Assembly: GCA_001592805.2 (NCBI GenBank) | Contig: CP051142.1 | Coordinates: forward strand, 1,860,001 to 1,924,000 | Direction of reading: 5' to 3' | DNA: 64,000 nucleotides | DNA from: Peltaster fructicola | Taxonomy: Eukaryota; Ascomycota; Dothideomycetes | Part shown: positions 33,541-42,940 of the stretch, piece by piece | Layout of the letters: the number at the start of each line of letters is the position of its first letter | How positions within the stretch are numbered: the first letter of the stretch is position 1 | Notes under the pieces: model-generated | What the model was told of the DNA's origin: nothing | Database searches by the model: none | The model's input: the letters and a program-made list of their open reading frames with translations, nothing else | Made by a program: the position numbers and the translations under genes

Positions 33541-34427
33541 TCTGGCTAAAAGAGAGAGAAAAGAGGACGAACAGGCTGGGCTGGGTAAGTGATAAGAAGA
33601 AGGATGCGCCGTCGTCTGCTACTACTACTATTCGTGAACAATGCCGAATATCTGAAAGGCGGGTAGTGCAGAGCAGTAACAGAGTGTGGTGAAGCTTAAA
33701 TTTGTTGCTGATGTGGATGACGAGTGAAGGTAGATGGATTAGAACCTTGGACCACGTTGTGGTGCTTGCTCGGTGTGATAGACGCACTGCTAACGAGACT
33801 GAGGATTAATGCGAAGGCTGGTAATGGTCAATGTACTGAAACGAGCAGGGTAGTGTGCTGGGCGAGGAGGTTGGGGTCTAATCGGATTTTTTGTGGCAGA
33901 CCCGCAGTGCCTGCAGCATCGTATTCGATAGCTTGATCGAGACAGAACTGCACACGCTTGTGCGATCTAATTGGCAAGCACAATGGATAATTGCTGTAAT
34001 ATATACGTGCTGCGTTGGCGAAGAGAAGTCAGTAGTCCATATCTATTTCTGCTGGTATGGTCAACGGCAGGGAGATGTCCGCCGCCGATAGCGGGCCGTG
34101 CACCACTTTACCAACCTCTCGCTCGGAGAATAAAGCAGAAGTCTTGGCATGATACAAGGAGAGCTTCGTCGTTCGATAGACGAAACCAAGCGTGTTTGTA
34201 CGTGGTTGTTCAATTCGGTAATCAAAGTTATTCACTTCCCCGGTTGAATGGGTATCTCTGACACGACGACGTGCAGGCTCGAAATCTCCTGCACGTCCAC
34301 AAACTCCTTCCCACATGCTGATAATGCAAGCCGCTCGATGATGAATCGTCATTCCGCTGTTGAAAGTCGTTCACTTCGTTTGTATTCGCTCGTCTGTTGA
34401 AAAATAGTTACGACATCTTTGTGTCGT
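33541..34427. other. Intergenic region between the coiled-coil gene and MET13
   Basis: Holds the promoter of the minus-strand coiled-coil gene and the 3' flank of MET13. No open frame with coding features is supported. Confidence 0.5.
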
Positions 34428-36275
34428 TCAATGCACGCCGTTGACCTGTACATCTCCATTGACGTGTGCCACGCCGTTGGTCTGCTTCGATTCCAGCTCG
34501 AGAGCCGACAGTCCTTCGAAGAATGGGAAGATGGCACGGTTGTTGCGGAAGTCGTTGTGTACGATGTTGACCAGGTACCAACCATCCATGACTCCCTGGA
34601 TCAGGCGCTTGCTCTCGCTGTTCTCCTCGTAGCATTTCGCCCATTGAGATCCCAGGTAGTAAAACTCGTCCCTCCACGCAAGGAAACTGACCATCTCGAC
34701 GATCGTAGGCTGCACAATCTCCTTGCCAGGGAACACGCCCCATGTCACGGCATTCGGGCTTCCATCCTCAGGAGCATTCGTCCTTAGTTCGCCGCTCTTG
34801 TTGACAGCATAATACGTAGCATCAGCATCCTTCTCGAGCCGCGCAACCAGCTGGTCGATCAATGCCGGGTGGACCAATACTTCAAGATATGCCTTCTGGT
34901 AGACATAGCCGTTTCGTGGGCCCCAGCCGTAGTCAGGGTGTGTCGACTTGGCACCATCGACTGGTGGCTGCGAGTTGATCGTCAGCAACCCACGACCATT
35001 CAGATCAATAAGATCTTGCACCAGCACACTAGCTTCGGTGTTGATGGGATTCTCCGACCATGGCAGTGATTCCACCTTGCCACTCATGTATCCCTTGAAG
35101 AGCTCTGACAGTTCCTTGATTGTCTTCGGCTCACCCCAAATCTTCCTGTTAGCCTCGTTGGTGCCCTTCAGGCCGATACCATAGGCGTCGAGCTCACCAA
35201 AGGCAGGCGATCGGCTGTCACCCCATCGACCATTAGGGAACTCGTCCCAGTCTTGTGTTCGTGCGACATAGCTGCGGTTGCGATTGCGCCAGAAGATCGG
35301 TCGAACGTTCTCTTCTCGTCTGTTTCGTCCGAGACTTTGCCGCCATGGCAGTGGCTTGAGGTCTGGATTGTGTGCATCAGTAGCTGGTGTCAAGTTGAGC
35401 TCCTCAAGGACCATGCGACTGGCTGTTGCCAGGTTCATCGTATAGAAGTGCAGATGCATGATTCCAATGTCAAGCAATCTCCGGCAGAACTCTGCAACAA
35501 GATCCTTGCCCACCTCGCGCACCGCTTCGTCGTCGTTCTTGACCGGCTCAAGCCTGTCATGCCATGACTGTGGCACATTACATTTGGTCCAGTTGGCCCG
35601 GCGGAGGAAGGAAGCGTGTGTGTGAATTGGCATGATTCCAGGAATGATGAGGACATCTTCCGGCACACCAGCTGCTCTGACCTTCTTGACCCAGTCAATG
35701 AAAATATCGGCATCATAGCACATCTGCGTGACAATGAACGTTCCACCAGCATCGACCTTGGCCTTGAGATGTGGTATGTGGTCTTCTGCCGTAGTGCCGT
35801 CGTCACAGCCCTCTGGATATCCGGCAACGCCAATGTCAAAGTGGTCGTTGTACTTGCTCTTAATGTATTTGATGAGGTCTTCAGCGTACCTGAAGCCTCC
35901 CTCCACAGCCTCCCACTTCTCCTTCTCTCGTGGAGGATCACCTCGGAGGGCAAGGATATTCGAGCAGCCTGCGTTGAATGCGTCTGCCAAAGCGTCGTCG
36001 ATCTTACTCTTCTCCATGTCCGTACATGTCAGGTGCATGCATGTCTCGAGCCCGTATGCTGATTGCGCCACCTTGACCATCTCACAGGTCAACTGTGAGA
36101 GTCGGCCTCCTGCGCCCCATGTGATGTCGATGAATGCTGGTCCCAAACCATGCATGCGGTCTATGCGGTCGTATAGATTCTGCACTCCCTGGGCGGTCTT
36201 TGGCGGGAAGTATTCGAAGGAGTAGGTCTGCTGGCCCTTCGAATGGGCAGCAGCCAATTTCTTAGAGATATGCAT
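34428..36275 (-). CDS. MET13: Methylenetetrahydrofolate reductase (Met13 type)
   Basis: Reduces 5,10-methylenetetrahydrofolate to 5-methyltetrahydrofolate for methionine synthesis in the cytosol. It is intronless, 615 residues, matching yeast Met13 (about 600). The N-terminal flavin-binding TIM barrel covers roughly residues 15-300, with SFEYFPPKT at the start, DITWGAGG, the LALRGDPP motif and IPGIMPI. The C-terminal regulatory half has DEFPNGRWGDSRSPAFG and GWGPRNGYVYQK. In eukaryotes this half binds S-adenosylmethionine for feedback control. Similarity along the whole length is to Met13 (S. pombe Met9) rather than to the paralogue Met12. Start is the first ATG, giving MHISKKL, at the expected position. 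Confidence 0.96.
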   Translation of the reverse strand: MHISKKLAAAHSKGQQTYSFEYFPPKTAQGVQNLYDRIDRMHGLGPAFIDITWGAGGRLSQLTCEMVKVAQSAYGLETCMHLTCTDMEKSKIDDALADAFNAGCSNILALRGDPPREKEKWEAVEGGFRYAEDLIKYIKSKYNDHFDIGVAGYPEGCDDGTTAEDHIPHLKAKVDAGGTFIVTQMCYDADIFIDWVKKVRAAGVPEDVLIIPGIMPIHTHASFLRRANWTKCNVPQSWHDRLEPVKNDDEAVREVGKDLVAEFCRRLLDIGIMHLHFYTMNLATASRMVLEELNLTPATDAHNPDLKPLPWRQSLGRNRREENVRPIFWRNRNRSYVARTQDWDEFPNGRWGDSRSPAFGELDAYGIGLKGTNEANRKIWGEPKTIKELSELFKGYMSGKVESLPWSENPINTEASVLVQDLIDLNGRGLLTINSQPPVDGAKSTHPDYGWGPRNGYVYQKAYLEVLVHPALIDQLVARLEKDADATYYAVNKSGELRTNAPEDGSPNAVTWGVFPGKEIVQPTIVEMVSFLAWRDEFYYLGSQWAKCYEENSESKRLIQGVMDGWYLVNIVHNDFRNNRAIFPFFEGLSALELESKQTNGVAHVNGDVQVNGVH

Positions 36276-36611
36276 GTTTGCCTATGCTGCCTTGTAGACA
36301 CTCTTTTTTGCCAGAAACGCGGAGTGTGCTGCGGGTGCTATCGAAGCAATGGATATATGATATTCGACGAGGTCAACAGCCACAGATGGACAGAAACGAC
36401 TGTAGGTTGTGACAAGCGTGGGAAGAGGATCTGGATCGATCCTTTAGATCTCTGAGTGGCGTTTGTGATCTGCGAGCTCCTGTTCGTTGTATAATGACAT
36501 GTTCTCTAGCAAATCCTCACAAAGAGAGAGAAATCATTGCGGGACAAACCATGATGGAGCTGCAGGGAAGTCCCTTGAGCGATCGCGGTCAAAAGAGTTT
36601 GTGTCATGCAT
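36276..36611. other. MET13 promoter / ORC4 3' flank (336 bp)
   Basis: Both flanking genes are on the minus strand. This short gap must contain the MET13 promoter. No element was identified with confidence. Confidence 0.45.
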
Positions 36612-38714
36612 TTAAAAACAGCCCCACCCTCGCAGTGGCACGATCTTTTCCAGGGACGAAAACTGACTGGCGGGGCACCACTCTTTCATCAGATCTCTGC
36701 ACCATCTGGCCCATTGACCGAGCTCAATATTACTGCCAGCAATCTCCTCGAGCGCGATATCGACCTTGCCGATGCCTCGTCCATCCTCTATGATCAGACC
36801 GATGCCAATGAGATCTGTCCAGGCATTTCTTGCAACATCTTTGCCCCATACTCGACTGCCGGCGCCAAGAGCACCCGATGCAGTAGCTTGGAGCTTCGCC
36901 TTGCCTGCAATGGCCTTGTATTCTTCATACGCCAAGTTGAAGGTTATGTTCTCTGCTGCATAGATAGCGTTCTGCCTGGCCGCACATATGAGCAACGCAA
37001 GCTGAAGCGAGCTGAGTGCTGAAAGCACGTCCAGCTTCGAGTCTGGACCAAGTGATGCCATAGAAGTAGTCGAACCGAAATGGTCGACAATTTCGCGCGC
37101 TGTCATTGCAGTATCGACAGGTAACGTCCCAAGCGGCATCAGCATAGATGTCAGGAAGTCCGGAATCGACTTTGATCGGTGGTAGATCTTTCGAGTGTGC
37201 AGTGCAAGATGCTCGTTGTCCATCACAGACTCCACCGCGGCGTTCCAAGCCTTTGCTTCTTGAGCATCATCTGGCAGAGTCAGGGTGGCTTTGCAGATCT
37301 TGGTGAACGCAGCCAGAGTCTTGGCCGGCGCAAGGTGTACGTAGCGATGGCTGAATCGACTCTTGACCCGCTTCTCTAATGCTTCGACAACGTCGACTCT
37401 AGTCGTCAACCCAATGACAGCGATTGGCGCCTTGCGGCTCTGTGCTATGTCGAACAAGTTGTAGAGTAGTGTCTGCCTGGGATGTGTTGCGAAGAGGTCG
37501 AACTCGTCCAAGATAAAGATTACACTCTTGGTAACCTGGTCAGGGTTCGTGCTCTGGTCAAGCTCTTGGGGTCTTGACAGTAATGCTAAAAGCATGCTCA
37601 GCGTGTCAGCGTAACTACGAACGTCAGTGTCCTTGTCTTCGAGCTTCATCTCCCGTCCAAGCTGACGCCAGATATCGCGCAGAGCGAGCTTGTCATCCGT
37701 ATGTATGAAGCCGTTGAGTCGAACGATGTGGAACTCATCGGCGTGGGTGGCCTGTTGTGCACGGAGAACCTCGTTGATCAGCGCTGTCTTCCCTGTGCCT
37801 CGCGAGCCGATCAAGAGCATGCTGTTGCTCTCGCCAGTCTCGACTGCTTGTTTGATCAGAGTAGCCACTGTCGCAAGCTCAGCCTCCCGATCAATTTGCT
37901 GGAATGCCTGTCTACCGGCAGCTCGTGCAAGCAACTCTTTGCGCAAGCTTGTGAGTGCCCTCGCAGATATCTTATGCCCATCATCTGTGTGATCAAGCAC
38001 TTCAGGCTGTTCTTGTGTATCACTATCAAGAACTTGAAGCTGCTGGACTCGAGGTCTGGACCGCTTCTGCTTGTTGTTCGGAGCACTCGCCGGCTGTTCG
38101 ACCGAACTTATTACTTGGGGTTTCGCAGGCATTGGTTCAACAGATATTGCAGCTGCTACTGGTGGTGTGACATTCTCTTTGCCAGACTTCGTGGTACGTT
38201 TCCTCTTCGCTGTGCTGGGTGTGGTTGCCGGCGCTAAGTCTTGCAGAACTTGGGTGGGCGATTCAGTCGAAGGTCTGTTGCTCGTTCGAGCTGCTACCGG
38301 TGTCCGACTTTTCGACTTCGTCCTATTGTTCGCTGCACGAGACACCACAACATGATCATCCTCTTTCAGCTTTACGGGCAGTCGTCGAACTCTTCCACTT
38401 GATCTCACAACAATCTCTTCTTTAGCAGATCCATTTTCGTCCTCCTGATTGTCCTGGACTTCGTGTTGCACTAGTTTGGCCGCGCTGGTTTGGCGTGAAG
38501 GTGAACGTGGTGTGCTATGTTTTGCGTTGTTGGACTTGTTGCAGTGGTCTACTACATCGCCTACAGCAGTACTCCCTCTCCCTCTTGCGGCCTGTTTCGT
38601 TGTGGTAAGATCACCGAGCGCTATCGAGGACTTTCCCAGCGAGGTTCGAGTCTGTCCTGCTGCTTCTCCAGTCGGATTGAGCTTTCGACGCTTTGTACTT
38701 CGCTCGGCTGACAT
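36612..38714 (-). CDS. ORC4: Origin recognition complex subunit 4
   Basis: AAA+ subunit of the six-protein complex that marks replication origins and loads the MCM helicase in the nucleus. It is intronless, 700 residues. Residues 1-240 are basic, Ser/Thr/Pro-rich and disordered. The ATPase domain begins around residue 255 and shows the Walker A GSRGTGKT and the Walker B acidic motif FILDEFDLF. Sensor and lid regions follow (VIGLTTRVD, and RVKSRFSHR with the putative arginine residues), and a C-terminal winged-helix region ends the protein. The long N-terminal tail makes it larger than the yeast subunit (529 residues), which is common in filamentous fungi. Confidence 0.93.
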   Translation of the reverse strand: MSAERSTKRRKLNPTGEAAGQTRTSLGKSSIALGDLTTTKQAARGRGSTAVGDVVDHCNKSNNAKHSTPRSPSRQTSAAKLVQHEVQDNQEDENGSAKEEIVVRSSGRVRRLPVKLKEDDHVVVSRAANNRTKSKSRTPVAARTSNRPSTESPTQVLQDLAPATTPSTAKRKRTTKSGKENVTPPVAAAISVEPMPAKPQVISSVEQPASAPNNKQKRSRPRVQQLQVLDSDTQEQPEVLDHTDDGHKISARALTSLRKELLARAAGRQAFQQIDREAELATVATLIKQAVETGESNSMLLIGSRGTGKTALINEVLRAQQATHADEFHIVRLNGFIHTDDKLALRDIWRQLGREMKLEDKDTDVRSYADTLSMLLALLSRPQELDQSTNPDQVTKSVIFILDEFDLFATHPRQTLLYNLFDIAQSRKAPIAVIGLTTRVDVVEALEKRVKSRFSHRYVHLAPAKTLAAFTKICKATLTLPDDAQEAKAWNAAVESVMDNEHLALHTRKIYHRSKSIPDFLTSMLMPLGTLPVDTAMTAREIVDHFGSTTSMASLGPDSKLDVLSALSSLQLALLICAARQNAIYAAENITFNLAYEEYKAIAGKAKLQATASGALGAGSRVWGKDVARNAWTDLIGIGLIIEDGRGIGKVDIALEEIAGSNIELGQWARWCRDLMKEWCPASQFSSLEKIVPLRGWGCF

Positions 38715-39139
38715 GGCTGGTTGTGTGTACAGTGTGTGTCAGAACACATGCTGTGGTGTATTTCTAGTAGGATATCTTTCGTTGCATAGTTGTGAAGTTC
38801 GTGGTAAGCATCGCGTAGTCTCGAACGGGAAGGAAGTGGAAGCGCGCTTCGCACGTGGCAGGACGCGTTTGATAAGCAGCTTGGCCGACGTCAACCACTT
38901 CTACTACCAGATCAACACTGTTGACTACTTCATACCATCCTATGAGCTTGCGAGGAGATTGCCGTTGCAAAGGCCTACTTCATGTCTTAGACTCAGCACA
39001 AGGTTTCAGAGCGCGGCGCGGCGTGTATGGTCGACATTCCACATGGATCATATCTCTACATTCATACCACAGCCAGTAGAACGCATTCACAGTTGATCGC
39101 TCATGCAAGCCACAATAAGCATACCGTATCGGAGGTGCT
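38715..39139. other. ORC4 upstream region
   Basis: The 425 bp gap holds the ORC4 promoter on the minus strand and the 3' flank of the CorA-like gene. Nothing else is supported. Confidence 0.45.
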
Positions 39140-40522
39140 TCAGTCAACGCGACTTCTCAATGATGATCTTCCCTTCATCCATTCAGCATCTCCGACCTGT
39201 TGGCTCTTGCGTCGTCCATGAGTTGCGCGACCACTAGGTACGTCCACATTGTCTGGTAACTCGGCGCCCAGCATTGTAAAGTCTCGGGGCTTCAGGACGA
39301 TTCTGTGTAAGTCAAGGCGATAATGTACTCTTTGCCAGTGCCGCTTCATTGGAGGATAGATCAGCAGGAATGCCACAGAAATGGCAAAGACCGTCACTGC
39401 AGCGTAAGCGAACCAGAGCGTTTCCCAATCATTCGTTGTGATGCCCCAGAGGCCAGTAAGGAAGGACATCGGGATGAAAAGTGTTGCGATCCGTGATAAG
39501 AATGCTGAGTTCTCGCTCTGATCTGAGGACTGGATATTGAACTCCAAAACCAGTAGGTTGTTGAATCGCTCTCGAAGAGTGTTCAGCGATTCTTCGAACT
39601 GGTCAAGATCCTCAACGGTATCGTCGATATCATCCCATAGTGAATCGTTCTGTTCATGCTTCGGCACCTCTCCTTTCAGCTTCTGCAATTTTCGAAAAGA
39701 GCGAACATGGAAGCGGATTTCTTCCTTAAGCTCGTAGATTCGTGCCATCTCGTTGTGCATAGTCCTTGTACGGTACTTGACAGGGTACTGTCGGTGGAAT
39801 GAATTGATCTCGGCTTCTTCTAGGCGGGCATTGACCTCGCGAATGACATTCTGCCAATCTGTGAGCAGCCAGTGGAGTCGTGAGAAGGTCCAGCAGATGC
39901 CTTCTTCATCCTCGCGGGGCTGATCGAGATCTTTGTCCTTTTGAAGAGCATTGAAGAGGTGTTCACGTACCACAAGTTCCGCGAGGTCATCTGGCCTGGT
40001 GAAGATAAGCGTGGTGCTTATCCTTCGATCAATTTTGCATGCATTGTGAGCACAAAACCAGACACCTACACGTAACCTAGCTCGACGAATGTCAATGATG
40101 CCATCGTCAGGAGGAACAGGAGCCGAGTGGTCGAGAGACCAGTAGTACACCTCTGAGACGTTGATCTGATTCACTAGAAACGTCCACGGTGCGTGTCTGT
40201 TGCGATCTGAGGCCTGCTCTGGAAATTGCACAGTCGACGAGAACTGCAGCTCACGGTTGAGATTGCTGATTTGCTGCCAGTAGTCCTCCATGCGTGTCGA
40301 GAGAATCTCGCCGAGCCAAGGTTGGTGTCCATTGATAGCGATTATCAGCGGCTCGCCAGGATGTGTCCTGATCTGATCGTCGATAATGCGAGCAAAGCGT
40401 CCACCATCCTGAGGGCTCGAAACTTGTATTTCCACGTAGCTATGGCGCGTTGACCTTGTACCTACACGTATGTTGATCGACGTACAGCCATAGGTTCTGA
40501 TGCGGCGAGTCTTAGTCGGCAT
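39140..40522 (-). CDS. CorA-like membrane protein lacking the GMN signature
   Basis: Intronless, 460 residues. A soluble N-terminal half is followed by a long predicted helix around residues 245-360 rich in Glu, Arg and Leu, and two closely spaced transmembrane segments near 365-380 and 392-412. The end of the first segment reads FIPMSFLTGLWGITTND, placing GIT exactly where CorA/Mrs2/Alr magnesium channels have GMN. That position and the two-helix topology identify the CorA-like fold common in fungal genomes. With GMN replaced, magnesium transport is uncertain; fungal proteins of this group are poorly characterised. The C-terminal 45 residues are basic and cytosolic. A 468 bp divergent promoter separates it from LAS17. 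Confidence 0.75.
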   Translation of the reverse strand: MPTKTRRIRTYGCTSINIRVGTRSTRHSYVEIQVSSPQDGGRFARIIDDQIRTHPGEPLIIAINGHQPWLGEILSTRMEDYWQQISNLNRELQFSSTVQFPEQASDRNRHAPWTFLVNQINVSEVYYWSLDHSAPVPPDDGIIDIRRARLRVGVWFCAHNACKIDRRISTTLIFTRPDDLAELVVREHLFNALQKDKDLDQPREDEEGICWTFSRLHWLLTDWQNVIREVNARLEEAEINSFHRQYPVKYRTRTMHNEMARIYELKEEIRFHVRSFRKLQKLKGEVPKHEQNDSLWDDIDDTVEDLDQFEESLNTLRERFNNLLVLEFNIQSSDQSENSAFLSRIATLFIPMSFLTGLWGITTNDWETLWFAYAAVTVFAISVAFLLIYPPMKRHWQRVHYRLDLHRIVLKPRDFTMLGAELPDNVDVPSGRATHGRRKSQQVGDAEWMKGRSSLRSRVD

Positions 40523-40989
40523 CGTGATCGGGTCCCGATCGTGGATTTACAGTGAAAGGAACGATGTGTGATAGAAGCATAGCAGTTAACACATGAGGTC
40601 TACTTATACCGTAAAACAGGCAGGAGCAGTGGTTGCGCCTTCGCTGTGAGTGACTCTGCATCTTGCCATTCAATTCGCGATGTTTTTGATGCATCCGTTA
40701 TGAACATGATTTTCAACACAGCAGCAGTCAGTAATGATAAGAATAAGAAAGGATGAACCCCTGGGTCGAGTATAATATTGTGTTGCCTTGGCACACTCTA
40801 CGTCAGTCAACCGTGCACAGCCACATCTTTGCCAGTGTAGCTGTGTTGCTAGCAGCCTTGCTCAGCAACAACAACACTGAAAAGCTCACGCATTTCTAGC
40901 CGCCAGTGCCACTTGGATTTCGAAGTCGATCGACTAGACACAACTCACCAATCCCTTCTTATGCGGATCACCCAGTAGCATCGTGCGTC
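40523..40989. promoter_or_regulatory. Divergent promoter between the CorA-like gene and LAS17
   Basis: Two genes diverge from this 467 bp region. An AT-rich part at about 40720-40790 is the most promoter-like portion. No defined binding site was recognised. Confidence 0.45.
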
Positions 40990-42874
40990 ATGCCTTCGAT
41001 CCTCTCAGATGACGACAAACAAACTGTCAAGCGTACAGTGCCGAAAGCGAGCAACAAGATCCACGCAGTCGCGGTAGCACGTCTGTATGTTGCATATCCT
41101 GATCAGCACAAATGGACGTACACAGGCCTTCAAGGTGCAGCAGTCCTTGCGAACGATCTCGTGGGCAACACATTCTGGATCAAGCTTGTCGATGTCAGCC
41201 CAGCGAACAGAGGCGTGATCTGGGATCAGGAGATCTATGACACATTTCAATACAACCAGGACCGAACGTTCTTCCACTCATTCGAGCTCGAGGATTGTAT
41301 GGCGGGTTTGAGCTTTGCAGATGAGAAAGAGGCCAAGCAATTCAAGAAGAAGATGGATGAGCGCGAGAGCAATGCACACAAGAACACCCGAAGCAGGCCC
41401 TTCTCGAACACTCTCAGCGGTTTGCCGAGTGCTAGTCAACAGCCGCAGACTGCTTCGAGTGGAAAGAGTAGATTTGGCTTTAGCAAGCTCTTTGGTGGAC
41501 ACCATAGTCCGGCGTCTCCAGCCCCAGCGCAGAGTATCATTCCTCCTAGAGGCATCGAGCTTCACTCGCCTGCTCCTGATGCTCCTCGACCTCAGCCTAC
41601 GATCGACGGCATCGATCTCAATGATCCTGCGGTGCAAGAAGTCTTACGGGATCTGAAGGCCATGGGTATAACTGAAGATCAGATTGAAGAACATGCTGGC
41701 TTCATCAAGAGCTACCTATCGCAACATCAGGCACAAGCTGCTGTAGACGCAGAGAAGCGTTCACGTGCACCTCCACCTCCTCCACCTGGTGGAATCGCAG
41801 ACATCAGTCCTCAGCATACTGGCTCTTCGGGGACATCAAGGAGGGGACCACCACCTGCAGCTCCACCACCGAGGCGAGGCAATGCACCACAGCGACCGCC
41901 TTCACCTCCTGCCAGTCCAGAACGACCGCCTTCGCCAGCTCGTCCACGCTTCCGGGCACCGCCACCCATTGCAGATGCCGGCAAATTTGCTAAGGAAGAA
42001 CCGAAGCCTGTAAAGCCTGCACTTCCTAACCGTGATGCAAATGCTGCTCCACCTCGACCACCAAAGGAACCTCTGGACGATGACAGTGGTCCGAAGTTTG
42101 GCCATGTAGTGCCGCCTGCCTTCACCGGCACAAGGCTACCCTCAAATCCTGGTCCTCCTCCACCACCTCCTGCTCGCTCATCTGGTCCGCCTGCACCACC
42201 TCCAAGAGACACACCAACAGTTCATGTTCCGCCGCCGCCACCAAGAGAAGTGCCTTCGGTCCATGTGCCACCACCACCTCCGCGAGACTCCTCTACATAC
42301 GTACCACCACCTCCCCAAGGATCCCTGGATTGTCCGACGCTGCACCACCTCCTCCACCTCTGCCACCTAGTTCAGCACGCCCAGTCCCACAAACACCGTC
42401 AGGTTCAGCGCCACCACCACCACCATTGCCACCTACGTCTTCTGGTCCACCTCCACCTCCTCCAATGCCACCAACAGCATCGGGCGGTCCACCTCCGCCA
42501 CCACCTATGCCTCCTAGGGCTGGTGAGGCTGGCGTTTCACCTGTTTCCGCTGCAGCTTTGCCAACGGCTGTCACGCCCGGACGAGATGGACTGCTTGCTG
42601 ACATCCGAGGAGGCGCGAGACTGCGGAAAGTGGCTGACTCCGACAAACGAGACAGAAGTGGTGCTGCAGTTCCTGGCAGCGAAGCGGCTGCACCTCCACC
42701 TTCTGCTCCCTCTGCTGGAGGCGACGCCCAGGGTGGATTGGCTGGCGCTCTGGCAAGTGCTCTGGCTGCACGGAAGAGCAAGGTTTCACACTCTGGTGAG
42801 TTAGACCTGGTTGACCCTTTGTTTGTACTGACCTTTTCATCACAGACGACGAAGACGACAACGACGATTGGTAG
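40990..42874 (+). CDS. LAS17: WASP-family actin nucleation promoter Las17 (one apparent frameshift)
   Basis: Activates Arp2/3-driven actin polymerisation at endocytic patches. Exons are 40990-42795 and 42846-42874 (50 bp intron, TACTGAC branch site). The N-terminal WH1 domain (residues 1 to about 120) has the family's typical WTYTGLQG and FHSFELEDCMAGL. The middle is strongly proline-rich with many PPPPP and PPAPPPR profilin/SH3-binding blocks, then a WH2 motif (GLLADIRGG) and, on the short last exon, the acidic end DDNDDW expected of a VCA region. At 42313-42316 (four C) the frame shifts: upstream it reads VPPPP, downstream PGLSDAAPPPPP. One additional C restores a single 611-residue frame and the total coding length becomes divisible by three. 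The start at MPSILSDDD matches other fungal Las17 proteins; the frame is open further upstream. Confidence 0.94.
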
Positions 42875-42940
42875 ACTGGCAAGCGTTATATATGCATATC
42901 CGCGAGGCACGTTTTAAGACCATAGCCTGCAACACAGGTC

